Of a stretch of 64,000 bases of DNA, positions 48,903 through 56,725 are shown in pieces. The stretch's first letter is position 1. Every line of letters starts with the position of its first letter. Under the pieces are notes generated by a model, which saw nothing but the letters and a program-made list of their open reading frames with translations, made no database searches and was not told the origin of the DNA. The DNA lies in NCBI RefSeq assembly GCF_028736035.1, contig NZ_CP117866.1, positions 4,898,001 through 4,962,000 of the forward strand, read 5' to 3'. The position numbers and the translations under genes are program-made. Source of the DNA: Streptomyces sp. T12 (GTDB lineage: Bacteria > Actinomycetota > Actinomycetes > Streptomycetales > Streptomycetaceae).

Positions 48903-50141
48903 TTATTTCCGGACCTTTTTCCCGCCGACCGCCAGCCCCGCCCCTTCCAAGCGCACCCTGATCCCGTCCTTCTCCACCCGCACGTCCCGCAGCCGCAGCG
49001 CCCCGCTCGGCGGCTCGGGCAGCCGGAAGCCCAGGGACAGCTGGTCGGCGAGGACCGGGCGGGTGAGGCGGGGCAGGGCGTCGAGGAGGGCGGGGTCGAA
49101 GCCCAGGCGCTTCAGCAGGGCGGGGTGGTCGAGGGCCAGGTCGATGAGGTTGAGGCGCATGGCCTGGCGGAGGAAGCGCGGGGTGCCGGTCAGGTCGGTG
49201 AGCTTGGACTCGTTGCGCAGGGCCTCGCGGACGACGGAGTCGGGCACTCCGAGGCGCCGTACGACCGCCGGGATCGACAGGAGCTCCTTCGCCTTGCGGG
49301 TCTCGTGGGCGAGGCGGGCCGCCGACTCACGGCTCAGGTGCAGGCCGTCCGCGGCGCGGGCGCCGGGGCGGTAGGTGGCCAGGTCCCCGATGTCCAGGCG
49401 CATTCCGCCGATGTGCGTGGCGATGCCTCGGTCGCCGTCGCGCAGGATGCGGGCCTCGGCGCGCAGGCGCAGGTCGTGTCCGGCGACCGGCAGGGTGCCG
49501 CGGGCCCGGACCCGGTCACGGCCCTCTCCGGTGAACGTGACCTGGGAGGCGCCGAGTTCGCGGTTCAGGTCCGCGAAGGAGAGGAGGACGTCGCCCTCCA
49601 GCCTCGGGACCTCGGCGCCGCGCACCGCCGTCGGGCCGTCGGTGTCCAGCCGTACGTCCCGTGCCGTCGCCGTCACCTGCGCGAGCGAGATCCGGTCGGC
49701 GGCCACGTCGGGGACCGTCACCTTCACCGAGTCCAGCCGCTCGTCGGCGAGTTGGGTGAGGAAGGGGAAGCCGCCGATCTCCACCTCGGGCGCCGCGGCC
49801 AGGTCGAAGCGGTCCTTGAGGGTGTCCGCCGCTCTGCGCTCGGCGTACAGCAGGGCCCAGCGGTCGCCGAGGGTGAGGAAGGCGGCGAGGACGACGAGGG
49901 CGACCACCGCCTTCAGCGCGAGGGGAAGCCCCGCGAAACGACCTCGCCGGCGGCGCCGGCCGTTGCGGCGGTGGTTGGGCGGGGCCCAGGGATCGTCCTG
50001 GGCCGCCGCCTCGTCCTGCTCGGTCTGCTCGTCCCGTACGTCCTCGTGGAGGAACTCATCCAGCGGACCGTCGTCCAGGCCGGCGAGCTCCTCGTAGGGG
50101 TTCGTATAGGGATGCGTGGTTATGCGGTGGGGGGTACGCAT
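48903..50141 (-). CDS. DUF2993 protein with long C-terminal extension
   Basis: A 412-residue protein. An acidic cytoplasmic N-terminus (FLHEDVRDEQTEQDEAAAQD) and an Arg-rich stop-transfer (RRNGRRRRRGRF) precede a membrane helix at about residues 75-95. The DUF2993 domain starts with VEIGGFPFLTQLADERLDSV, the same hallmark as in the 22742-23479 paralogue. It is longer than that paralogue by about 170 residues. Such tubular lipid-binding proteins may handle envelope lipids. The 5'-nucleotidase gene lies upstream on the same strand, 80 bp away. Confidence 0.85.
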   Translation of the reverse strand: MRTPHRITTHPYTNPYEELAGLDDGPLDEFLHEDVRDEQTEQDEAAAQDDPWAPPNHRRNGRRRRRGRFAGLPLALKAVVALVVLAAFLTLGDRWALLYAERRAADTLKDRFDLAAAPEVEIGGFPFLTQLADERLDSVKVTVPDVAADRISLAQVTATARDVRLDTDGPTAVRGAEVPRLEGDVLLSFADLNRELGASQVTFTGEGRDRVRARGTLPVAGHDLRLRAEARILRDGDRGIATHIGGMRLDIGDLATYRPGARAADGLHLSRESAARLAHETRKAKELLSIPAVVRRLGVPDSVVREALRNESKLTDLTGTPRFLRQAMRLNLIDLALDHPALLKRLGFDPALLDALPRLTRPVLADQLSLGFRLPEPPSGALRLRDVRVEKDGIRVRLEGAGLAVGGKKVRK

Positions 50142-50221
50142 CGATCCATCCGACCATGCGCACGCCCCCCACCCGCAACCTCTACCGGAGGTTTGCGATC
50201 TAGTTCACGCCGGTTCACGCA

Positions 50222-52039
50222 CTACTGCACGACCGTGATCCGCTTCGCCGCCGGCGGCGCGATCGGGTTCGTCGCCGAGGAGTTGGCCGTCAGGTACTTC
50301 TCCAGCGCCGCCAGGTCGTCCGAGCCGACCAGGTCGTTCGTGCCCTGGCCCAGCGTCGGGATGCCGTCGCCGCCGCCCGCGAGGAAGCTGTTCGTGGCGA
50401 CGCGGTAGGTGGCCGTCGGGTTGATCGCCTCGCCGTTCAGCTTGACCGAGTCGGTCACCACCCGGTCCGCACCCGACTCCGTCAGGTCCAGCGTGTACGT
50501 CAGACCCGACGAGACCTGCAGGATCTTCGGCGAGGCGGCGTTCGTCCCGCTCACCTGCTCCTTGAGCACCTGGATCAGCTGCGCGCCGGTGAAGTCCTGG
50601 AGGTTCACGGTGTTGGAGAACGGCTGCACGGTGAAGCCCTCGGCGTACGTCACCACACCGTCGCCCTCGCTGCCCTTGGCCGCGTAGGTCAGCGGTGCCC
50701 GGATGCCGCCCGGGTTCATCAGCGCCAGGTCCGTCTCCGGGTCCAGCTCCTTGCCGTGCGCCAGCTGGGCGTCCGCGATCAGGTCGCCGATCGGGGACTC
50801 GGTGCCGGTGTTGGGGATGTCGGCCGATATGTAGCCGATCGCACGGTTGCCGATGGGCGCCGCGAGGGTGTTCCACTTGCTGATCAGCTCGGTCATGTCG
50901 GGCGCCTTGGCGACCGTCCGGGTGACCACGTGGTTCGCCGACTTCACGGACGTACGGGCGATGTCGCCGGTGAAGCGGTCGTACGTCAGCGTCGTGTCGG
51001 TGTAGAGGCGGCCGAAGGACGCGGCCGACGTCACCATGCGGGGCTTGCCCGACGGGTCGGGGACCGTGCAGACGTACGCGGCGTGCGTGTGGCCGGTGAC
51101 CAGCGCGTCCACCTGCGGCGTGATGTTCTTGGCGATGTCGACGATCGGGCCGGAGATGCCGTCACCGGCGCCCGGGGAGTCGCAGTTGTAGTTGTACGAG
51201 CCGGAGGCCGGCAGGCCACCTTCGTGGATCAGCGCCACGATCGACTTCACGCCCTGCGCCTGGAGCACGCGCGCGTACTTGTTGATCGTCTCGACCTCGT
51301 CCTTGAACTTCAGGCCCTTCACGCCGTCCGCGGAGACGACACCCGGCGTGTCCTCCAGGGTCACGCCGATGAAGCCGACCTTGACGCCGTTCTTCTTCCA
51401 CACCCAGTAGGGCTTGAGGATCGGCTTGCCGGTCTTCTCGTCGAGGACGTTCGCGGCGAGGTACGGGAAGTCGGCGCCCGCGAACTCCGTGTCCGTGTAG
51501 CAGCCGGCCGTCGGGTGGCAGCCGCCGTTCTGCAGGCGGGCCAGTTCCTTGGCGCCCTCGTCGAACTCGTGGTTGCCGACCGAGGTGACGTCCAGGTCGA
51601 GCTTGTTCAGCGCCTCGATGGTGGGCTCGTCGTGGAAGAGGCCCGAGATCAGCGGGGAGGCGCCGACCATGTCGCCGCCGGCCGCGGTGATGGAGTACTT
51701 GTTGCCCTCGCGGGCCTGGCGCAGGTGCGTGGCGAGGTACTCCACGCCGCCCGCGTCGATGGTCTTCGTCGTGCCGTCCGCCTGGAGCTCGGTGACCCGG
51801 CCGGAGGAACCGGCCGGCGGCTCCAGGTTGCCGTGCAGGTCGTTGAAGGACAGCAGCTGCACGTCCTGGTAGCGGTTGTAGCCGTAACCGCCCCCGTGCT
51901 TGGCGGAGCTCTCCTCCGCCGTCGCCGTCGCGGGGAGCGCCGCGGCCAGCGCACCGGCGGTGGCGAGACCGACGGCTCCGGCGAGGAGAAGGTGAGTACG
52001 GCGTCTGCGGCGCTGGTGCGCCCGTGACTCGGCTGGCAT
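50222..52039 (-). CDS. secreted 5'-nucleotidase / UshA-type metallophosphoesterase
   Basis: A 605-residue exported enzyme. An Arg-rich signal peptide with an Ala-rich core is cleaved near ATATA. The metallophosphatase domain has LLSFNDLHGNLEP, GGDMVGASP, VGNHEFDEG, VTGHTHAAY. The C-terminal nucleotidase domain has MNPGGIRAPL and NLQDFTGAQL, ending in an extended GGGDGIPTLGQG segment. It releases phosphate from extracellular nucleotides. In S. coelicolor the orthologue belongs to the PhoP regulon as I recall; a weak PHO-like pair lies upstream at 52116-52137. It is divergent from mshD. Confidence 0.93.
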   Translation of the reverse strand: MPAESRAHQRRRRRTHLLLAGAVGLATAGALAAALPATATAEESSAKHGGGYGYNRYQDVQLLSFNDLHGNLEPPAGSSGRVTELQADGTTKTIDAGGVEYLATHLRQAREGNKYSITAAGGDMVGASPLISGLFHDEPTIEALNKLDLDVTSVGNHEFDEGAKELARLQNGGCHPTAGCYTDTEFAGADFPYLAANVLDEKTGKPILKPYWVWKKNGVKVGFIGVTLEDTPGVVSADGVKGLKFKDEVETINKYARVLQAQGVKSIVALIHEGGLPASGSYNYNCDSPGAGDGISGPIVDIAKNITPQVDALVTGHTHAAYVCTVPDPSGKPRMVTSAASFGRLYTDTTLTYDRFTGDIARTSVKSANHVVTRTVAKAPDMTELISKWNTLAAPIGNRAIGYISADIPNTGTESPIGDLIADAQLAHGKELDPETDLALMNPGGIRAPLTYAAKGSEGDGVVTYAEGFTVQPFSNTVNLQDFTGAQLIQVLKEQVSGTNAASPKILQVSSGLTYTLDLTESGADRVVTDSVKLNGEAINPTATYRVATNSFLAGGGDGIPTLGQGTNDLVGSDDLAALEKYLTANSSATNPIAPPAAKRITVVQ

Positions 52040-52194
52040 ACGCCCCCCTGTGGGTCGAAAGTGACATGGCCCCGTCGCGCGCAGCCTAGAGTCAACGCGC
52101 GTAGCGCGACAGGGGGTTCATGGTTACTTTCTGGTTTCCCTTTGCCCGCCCCTTTGCCGCCACATTGCCGGACGCTCCCCTTACCCTCGTACGC

Positions 52195-53121
52195 ATGACC
52201 AGCGACGACACCGCACACCCCCTCCCGACCCGTTCCATCGAGACCCACTCCACGCTCTCCCCGGAGCAGACCGAGGCCGTACTCGAACTGCTCGCGGAGG
52301 CCGCCCGGAACGACGGGCAGCAGGCGGTGTCCGAGCAAGGCCGGTTGCAGTTGCACGGAGGCGAGCGCGAAGGCGTGTCGCATCTGCTGCTGACCGTCGC
52401 CGGCGAACTCGTCGGTTACGCCCAGCTGGAGGACACCGACCCGGTGGAGGCCCCGGCCGCCGAGCTGGTCGTCCACCCCTCGCACCGCGGCCACGGCCAC
52501 GGCCGCGCGCTCGGCTCGGCCCTCCTCGCCGCGTCCGGCAAGCGGCTGCGGGTGTGGGCCCACGGCGGCCACGCCGCCGCCCGGCATCTCTCCCAGGTCC
52601 TCGGCCTCACCCTGTTCCGCGAACTGCGCCAGATGCGCCGCTCGTTGGCGGACCTGAAGCTGCCGGACCCGATGCTCCCCGAGGGCGTGACGGTCCGCAC
52701 CTTCGTGCCCGGCCAGGACGACGCGGCCTGGCTCGCCGTGAACGCCGCCGCCTTCGCCCACCACCCCGAGCAGGGCTCCCTCACCCAGCGCGACCTCGAC
52801 GACCGCAAGGCCGAGCCCTGGTTCGACCCGGCGGGCTTCTTCCTGGCGGAGCGGGCGGGCGAACTCATCGGCTTCCACTGGACGAAGGTCCACGCGCAGG
52901 AGCGGCTGGGCGAGGTGTACGTCCTCGGTGTGCGACCGGGCGCGCAGGGCGGCGGGCTGGGCAAGGCCCTGGCGACGATCGGGCTGCGCCATCTGGCCGC
53001 ACAGGGGCTGCCCACGGCGATGCTCTACGTCGACGCCGACAACAAGGCGGCGGTGTCGGTGTACGAGCGGCTGGGGTTCGTGACGTACGAGACGGACCTC
53101 ATGTACCGGGCCGAGACGTGA
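52195..53121 (+). CDS. mshD: mycothiol synthase
   Basis: A 308-residue protein with two GNAT domains. The acetyl-CoA loops are VVHPSHRGHGHGRALGSALL (about residue 97) and VRPGAQGGGLGKALATIGLR (about residue 246), followed by DADNKAAVSVYERLGF. MshD acetylates Cys-GlcN-Ins in the last step of mycothiol synthesis, the main thiol of actinobacteria. The ATG at 52195 is favoured because the protein then begins near the first domain. TACCCT ends 7 nt upstream, suggesting a leaderless mRNA. A strong intrinsic terminator follows. Confidence 0.93.
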   Translation: MTSDDTAHPLPTRSIETHSTLSPEQTEAVLELLAEAARNDGQQAVSEQGRLQLHGGEREGVSHLLLTVAGELVGYAQLEDTDPVEAPAAELVVHPSHRGHGHGRALGSALLAASGKRLRVWAHGGHAAARHLSQVLGLTLFRELRQMRRSLADLKLPDPMLPEGVTVRTFVPGQDDAAWLAVNAAAFAHHPEQGSLTQRDLDDRKAEPWFDPAGFFLAERAGELIGFHWTKVHAQERLGEVYVLGVRPGAQGGGLGKALATIGLRHLAAQGLPTAMLYVDADNKAAVSVYERLGFVTYETDLMYRAET

Positions 53122-53143
53122 CACCAAACCGCACATAACTCCC

Positions 53144-53179
53144 AGAAGGGGCGGCGACCTTGACGCCGCCCCTTCTTTT
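53144..53179 (+). terminator. intrinsic terminator of mshD
   Basis: AGAAGGGGCGGCG (53144-53156) and CGCCGCCCCTTCT (53164-53176) form a perfect 13-bp stem with a 7-nt loop, followed directly by TTTG. It lies 23 bp after the mshD stop and is one of the few with a T run in this window. Confidence 0.9.
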
Positions 53180-53180
53180 G

Positions 53181-53218
53181 CACCACCCTTTCACTACTCA
53201 ATTAGTGAAAGGGTGGTG
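53181..53218. promoter_or_regulatory. 16-bp perfect inverted repeat before the YtrA-type gntR
   Basis: CACCACCCTTTCACTA (53181-53196) and its exact complement (53203-53218) flank CTCAAT. It ends 6 bp before the ATG of the GntR regulator. The symmetry and position mark it as the autoregulatory operator of the operon; as RNA it would also hide the ribosome-binding site. Confidence 0.72.
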
Positions 53219-53224
53219 GAACGG

Positions 53225-53611
53225 ATGGTCGAGTACCGCATCGACCGGCGCTCCGGCGTCGCCACCTACGTGCAGATCGTCCAGCAGACCAAACAGGCCC
53301 TGCGCCTGGGCCTGTTGGAGCCGGGGGACAAGCTGCCGACGGCCCGTGAGGTCGTCGAGGCCACCGCCATCAACCCCAACACCGTCCTCAAGGCCTACCG
53401 CGAACTGGAACGCGAGGGCCTGGTCGAGGCACGGCGGGGACTCGGCACGTTCGTGCGACGCGGACTGAACACCGCGCCGGCCGACTCGCCGCTGCGCACC
53501 GAACTGGACGCGTGGGCCGTACGGGCCCGCGAGGCCGGCCTGGAGCGCGACGACGTGGACGCGCTCTTCACTTCTGTACTGGACACGCACTTCAAGGGGG
53601 ACGAGTCATGA
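53225..53611 (+). CDS. GntR-family regulator, YtrA subfamily
   Basis: A 128-residue regulator: winged helix at about residues 10-75 (TYVQIVQQTKQALRLGLLEP, LPTAREVVEATAINPNTVLK, AYRELEREGLVEARRGLGTF) with only a short helical C-terminus, typical of the YtrA subfamily that regulates ABC transporters. The ATG at 53225 starts the family-typical MVEYRIDRRSG. A GTG 12 nt upstream is possible. A perfect inverted repeat ends 6 bp before it. Its stop overlaps the ATPase start (ATGA), the first of three coupled junctions. Confidence 0.92.
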   Translation: MVEYRIDRRSGVATYVQIVQQTKQALRLGLLEPGDKLPTAREVVEATAINPNTVLKAYRELEREGLVEARRGLGTFVRRGLNTAPADSPLRTELDAWAVRAREAGLERDDVDALFTSVLDTHFKGDES

Positions 53612-54495
53612 CCGAGACCGCCATCGAGGCGGCCGCGCTGAGCAAGAGGTTCGGGCGGCGCCGCACGCCGGCGCTGGACGGCTGCGCCTTCCGGCTCCCG
53701 GTCGGCCGCGTCTGCGCCGTCGTCGGACCGAACGGCGCGGGCAAGTCGACCCTGCTCTCCCTCGCGGCCGGACTGCTGCGCCCCACCGACGGCACGATCA
53801 CCGTCCTCGGCCAGACCCCGGCGGCGGCCCGCGAGCGACTCGCGTACGTCGCCCAGGACAAGCCCCTGCACCCCCAGCTCACCGTCGCCGACACCCTGCG
53901 CCTCGGCCGCGAGCTGAACCCCCGCCGCTGGGACGACCGGGTCGCCGAGCGGATCGTCGCCGAGGGCGACCTCGCCCCGGACGCCAAGATCCGCACGCTC
54001 TCCGGCGGCCAGCGCACCCGCGTCGCGCTCGCCCTCGCCCTCGGCAAGCGCCCCGAACTGCTGCTCCTGGACGAGCCGATGGCCGACCTCGACCCGCTCG
54101 CCCGGCACCAGCTGATGGCCACGCTCATGGCCGACGCGGCCGAGCACGGCACCACGGTTGTCATGTCCTCGCACGTCGTGGCCGAGCTGGACGGCGCCTG
54201 CGACCACCTCCTGCTGCTCGGCGCCGGCCGGGTCCGCCTCGCCGGCCCGCTGGACGACCTGCTCGCCGCGCACAAGCTGGTCACCGGCCGGGCCGACGCC
54301 TCCCTCGACCCGCACACCGTGGTCGAGTCCCGCACCACGGGACGCCAACTCACCGCACTCGTACGCCCCGACGGCCCCCTCGGCGACGGCTGGCAGACCA
54401 CCGCCCCGACCCTGGAGGAGCTGGTCCTGGCCCACCTGCGCGCCCCCGAGGCCCCGGCTCTGCGGCTCGACACCCCGCAGGAGGCCGCCGTATGA
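53608..54495 (+). CDS. ABC transporter ATP-binding protein
   Basis: A 295-residue ATPase. Walker A is VVGPNGAGKSTLLSLAAGLL (about residues 37-56), the Q-loop VAQDKPLH, signature LSGGQRTRVALALAL, Walker B LLLLDEPMADLD, and H-loop VMSSHVVAEL. A C-terminal extension of about 70 residues is Thr/Asp/Pro-rich. It is coupled by overlap to the YtrA-type regulator and to the first permease. Such systems usually export or resist cell-wall-active compounds; the substrate is unknown. Confidence 0.92.
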   Translation: MTETAIEAAALSKRFGRRRTPALDGCAFRLPVGRVCAVVGPNGAGKSTLLSLAAGLLRPTDGTITVLGQTPAAARERLAYVAQDKPLHPQLTVADTLRLGRELNPRRWDDRVAERIVAEGDLAPDAKIRTLSGGQRTRVALALALGKRPELLLLDEPMADLDPLARHQLMATLMADAAEHGTTVVMSSHVVAELDGACDHLLLLGAGRVRLAGPLDDLLAAHKLVTGRADASLDPHTVVESRTTGRQLTALVRPDGPLGDGWQTTAPTLEELVLAHLRAPEAPALRLDTPQEAAV

Positions 54496-55496
54496 CCGCC
54501 GTGACCCTTGAGGCGTCCACCGCCGCCACGCCCACCCGGGGACCGCGCGGCCTGCTCTGGGCGATGCTGCGGCTGCACCGCTCGGCGCTGTGGTTCTGGG
54601 TGATGCTGGTGGCCGTCGGAGCGGGAGTACTGCTGTGGGCGTACGGTCCGGGAGCGGACGCCGCGTGGGCCGAGCTCCGGAAGGCGGGCTGCGATGCCGT
54701 GTCACCGGGTGACCTGACCTGCGACACGGGTGCCGGTGCCGCCTACGGCCGGTACGACGCCGCAATCGCCCTCGGCTCCGGAGTCCTCGCCCTCGCGCCC
54801 TTCCTCACCGCCGCCTGGGCGGGCGCCGCGCTCATCGGGCGCGAACTGGAGAGCGGGACCGCCCAGTTGGCCTGGACCCAGTCCGTGTCACCGGCCCGCT
54901 GGCTGGCCGCCAAACTCGCCGTCCCGGCCACCCTGCTCGTCTCCGGCACGCTCCTGCTCACTCTGCTGCACCGCATGGTCTTCTCGGCGGACGGTGCGCT
55001 GCGGCTCGCGGGCGGCTCGCGGGCCTGGTACCAGGGCGCCACCTTCGAGGCCAACGGCACCCTCGCCACCGCCTACGCCCTCCTCGGCCTCGCCGTCGGC
55101 GTCCTCGCGGGCCTGCTCCAGCGCCGGGCCCTGGCCGCGCTCGGCACGGCGGTCGTGGGCCTCGCGATCCTCGCGGCCGCGCTCGGCGCCCTGCGCCCGT
55201 ACCTGTGGCCGGTCGAGACGCTCACCGACAAGAACGAGTACCCCGAGTACATCGGCATGGTCGTCGGCGAGGGCGCGCTCACCTCCACCGGCGCCCGCGT
55301 CCCGGACCCCATCTGCGTCGACAACGCCAAGTGCCTCGCCGAGCACGACATCGTGGGCTTCTACCGCGACTACCACCCGGCCTCCCACTTCTGGCCCCTG
55401 CAACTCGTGGAGACCGGCATCGTCCTCGCCGTCGCCGCACTGGCGGTCCTGCTCGCCTTCCGGCTGCTGAACCGCCGCACCGGAGCCGCCGTATGA
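54492..55496 (+). CDS. ABC transporter permease 1
   Basis: A 334-residue membrane protein with six predicted helices and a large extracytoplasmic loop before the last helix. GRELESGTAQLAWTQSVSPA is the conserved cytoplasmic segment that contacts the ATPase. It is about 35% similar by eye to permease 2, so the two arose by duplication and probably form a heterodimer. Two or more cysteine pairs lie in the outer loops (KAGCDAVSPGDLTCD, PICVDNAKC). ATGA overlaps link it to both neighbours. Confidence 0.9.
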   Translation: MTAVTLEASTAATPTRGPRGLLWAMLRLHRSALWFWVMLVAVGAGVLLWAYGPGADAAWAELRKAGCDAVSPGDLTCDTGAGAAYGRYDAAIALGSGVLALAPFLTAAWAGAALIGRELESGTAQLAWTQSVSPARWLAAKLAVPATLLVSGTLLLTLLHRMVFSADGALRLAGGSRAWYQGATFEANGTLATAYALLGLAVGVLAGLLQRRALAALGTAVVGLAILAAALGALRPYLWPVETLTDKNEYPEYIGMVVGEGALTSTGARVPDPICVDNAKCLAEHDIVGFYRDYHPASHFWPLQLVETGIVLAVAALAVLLAFRLLNRRTGAAV

Positions 55497-56437
55497 CCAC
55501 CACACTCACCGCCACGACGACCCCGGCCACCGGCACCCCGCGCGGGCCGCGCGGCCTGGTCTGGGCCGTCCTGCGGGTGCACCGCACGGCCCTGGTCTTC
55601 TGGGGGCTCACCCTGACCGCCGCGACGGCGGGCCTGATCTGGATGCACACGATCGCGGACGACGCCCGCCGGGGAAACGTCCCGTGCGCCGAGCCCGCCC
55701 ACGACGGCCTCCCTTCCTGCGCCTCGGTCGAGGCGATCACCGTCGACGGCCTCTACTCCGACGGCATCGCCCTGGTCACCACGGCCCTGTGCTACGTGAT
55801 CCTCCCCGTGGCCGCCTGGGCGGGCGGGGCGCTGATCGGCCGGGAGCTGGAGAGCGGCACCGCCCGGCTCGCCTGGACCCAGTCGGTCACCCCGGCCCGA
55901 TGGCTGGCCGCCAAGCTCGCGGTCCCGGCCGCCCTGCTCACCGCCGGAACCGGTGCGGTCCTGCTGCTGAACCTCTGGGCCCGCACGGACGACAACCCGA
56001 ACCTCGTCGGGGACTGGTACGGACCCGACCAGTTCTCCGGCATCGGCCCGGTGGCCGTCGCCTACGCCCTCGCGGGCCTCGCCCTCGGCACGCTCGCCGG
56101 ACTGCTGCTCCGCCGGACACTGCCCGCCGCCGGGGTGGGCTTCGCGGCCGCGCTGCTCCTCCACACCGTGCTGGAGCGCTACCGCGAGGACCTCTGGCCG
56201 ACGGTCACCCGCAGCGAGAAGGGCGAATTCGAGCTGCCCCGCTCCGCCTGGCAGCAGGATGGGGACATCACCTGGGGGCGGCATCCCGGGGAGGGCACCC
56301 CGTTGTCCACCAGCGCGACCTTCCACCCCCAGTCCCATTTCTGGCCGCTCCAGTACGTCGAGACCGGAATCGTCCTCGTGGTGGCCGCCGCGGCGACGCT
56401 CGCCGCCTTCCGCCTGCTGCGCCGCCGCATGCCCTGA
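55493..56437 (+). CDS. ABC transporter permease 2
   Basis: A 314-residue paralogue of permease 1, with the same six-helix layout and GRELESGTARLAWTQSVTPA. It also shares the ending FHPQSHFWPLQYVETGIVLV (permease 1: YHPASHFWPLQLVETGIVLA). It keeps a cysteine pair in the first outer loop (NVPCAEPAHDGLPSC). It is the last gene of the GntR-ATPase-permease-permease operon and is followed by a long hairpin. Confidence 0.9.
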   Translation: MTTTLTATTTPATGTPRGPRGLVWAVLRVHRTALVFWGLTLTAATAGLIWMHTIADDARRGNVPCAEPAHDGLPSCASVEAITVDGLYSDGIALVTTALCYVILPVAAWAGGALIGRELESGTARLAWTQSVTPARWLAAKLAVPAALLTAGTGAVLLLNLWARTDDNPNLVGDWYGPDQFSGIGPVAVAYALAGLALGTLAGLLLRRTLPAAGVGFAAALLLHTVLERYREDLWPTVTRSEKGEFELPRSAWQQDGDITWGRHPGEGTPLSTSATFHPQSHFWPLQYVETGIVLVVAAAATLAAFRLLRRRMP

Positions 56438-56441
56438 GACC

Positions 56442-56487
56442 TCCGGCCCGTACGTCCCTCCACGGGGGGACGGGCGTGCGGGCCGGA
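56442..56487 (+). terminator. long imperfect hairpin after the ABC operon
   Basis: TCCGGCCCG (56442-56450) pairs with CGGGCCGGA (56479-56487), and an inner CGTCCC (56453-56458) pairs with GGGACG (56467-56472). It begins 5 bp after the permease stop. No T tract. The rest of the region up to ppk (56488-56725) holds the ppk promoter but no gene. Confidence 0.65.
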
Positions 56488-56725
56488 CATCCCGGCGGCG
56501 ACGTAGACGCCCGCGAGCCGCCCCCCGCTATCCCACACGCCATGTCTCCGTAACCATTGGTTCAGACGGGCTTGCGAGGCTCAGCCAATGACGCCCGCCG
56601 TGCCAGAGCCTGCGCCGCCCCCGGGAGGGAGCGCGAGGAACGGGGACGCACGACGCCTCCCCGCCACGCTCCCGCCCGCGTTGTCCGACGCGCCCATAAG
56701 CCTCGCCACGCGGAACAATGGGCAT

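Noticed and set aside
52116..52137. PHO-box-like pair (GTTCATGGTTA, CTTTCTGGTTT) between the 5'-nucleotidase and mshD
   Set aside because: Only the first unit resembles the consensus and the second matches poorly. PhoP control of the nucleotidase is plausible from other species but the site is not clear enough to annotate.
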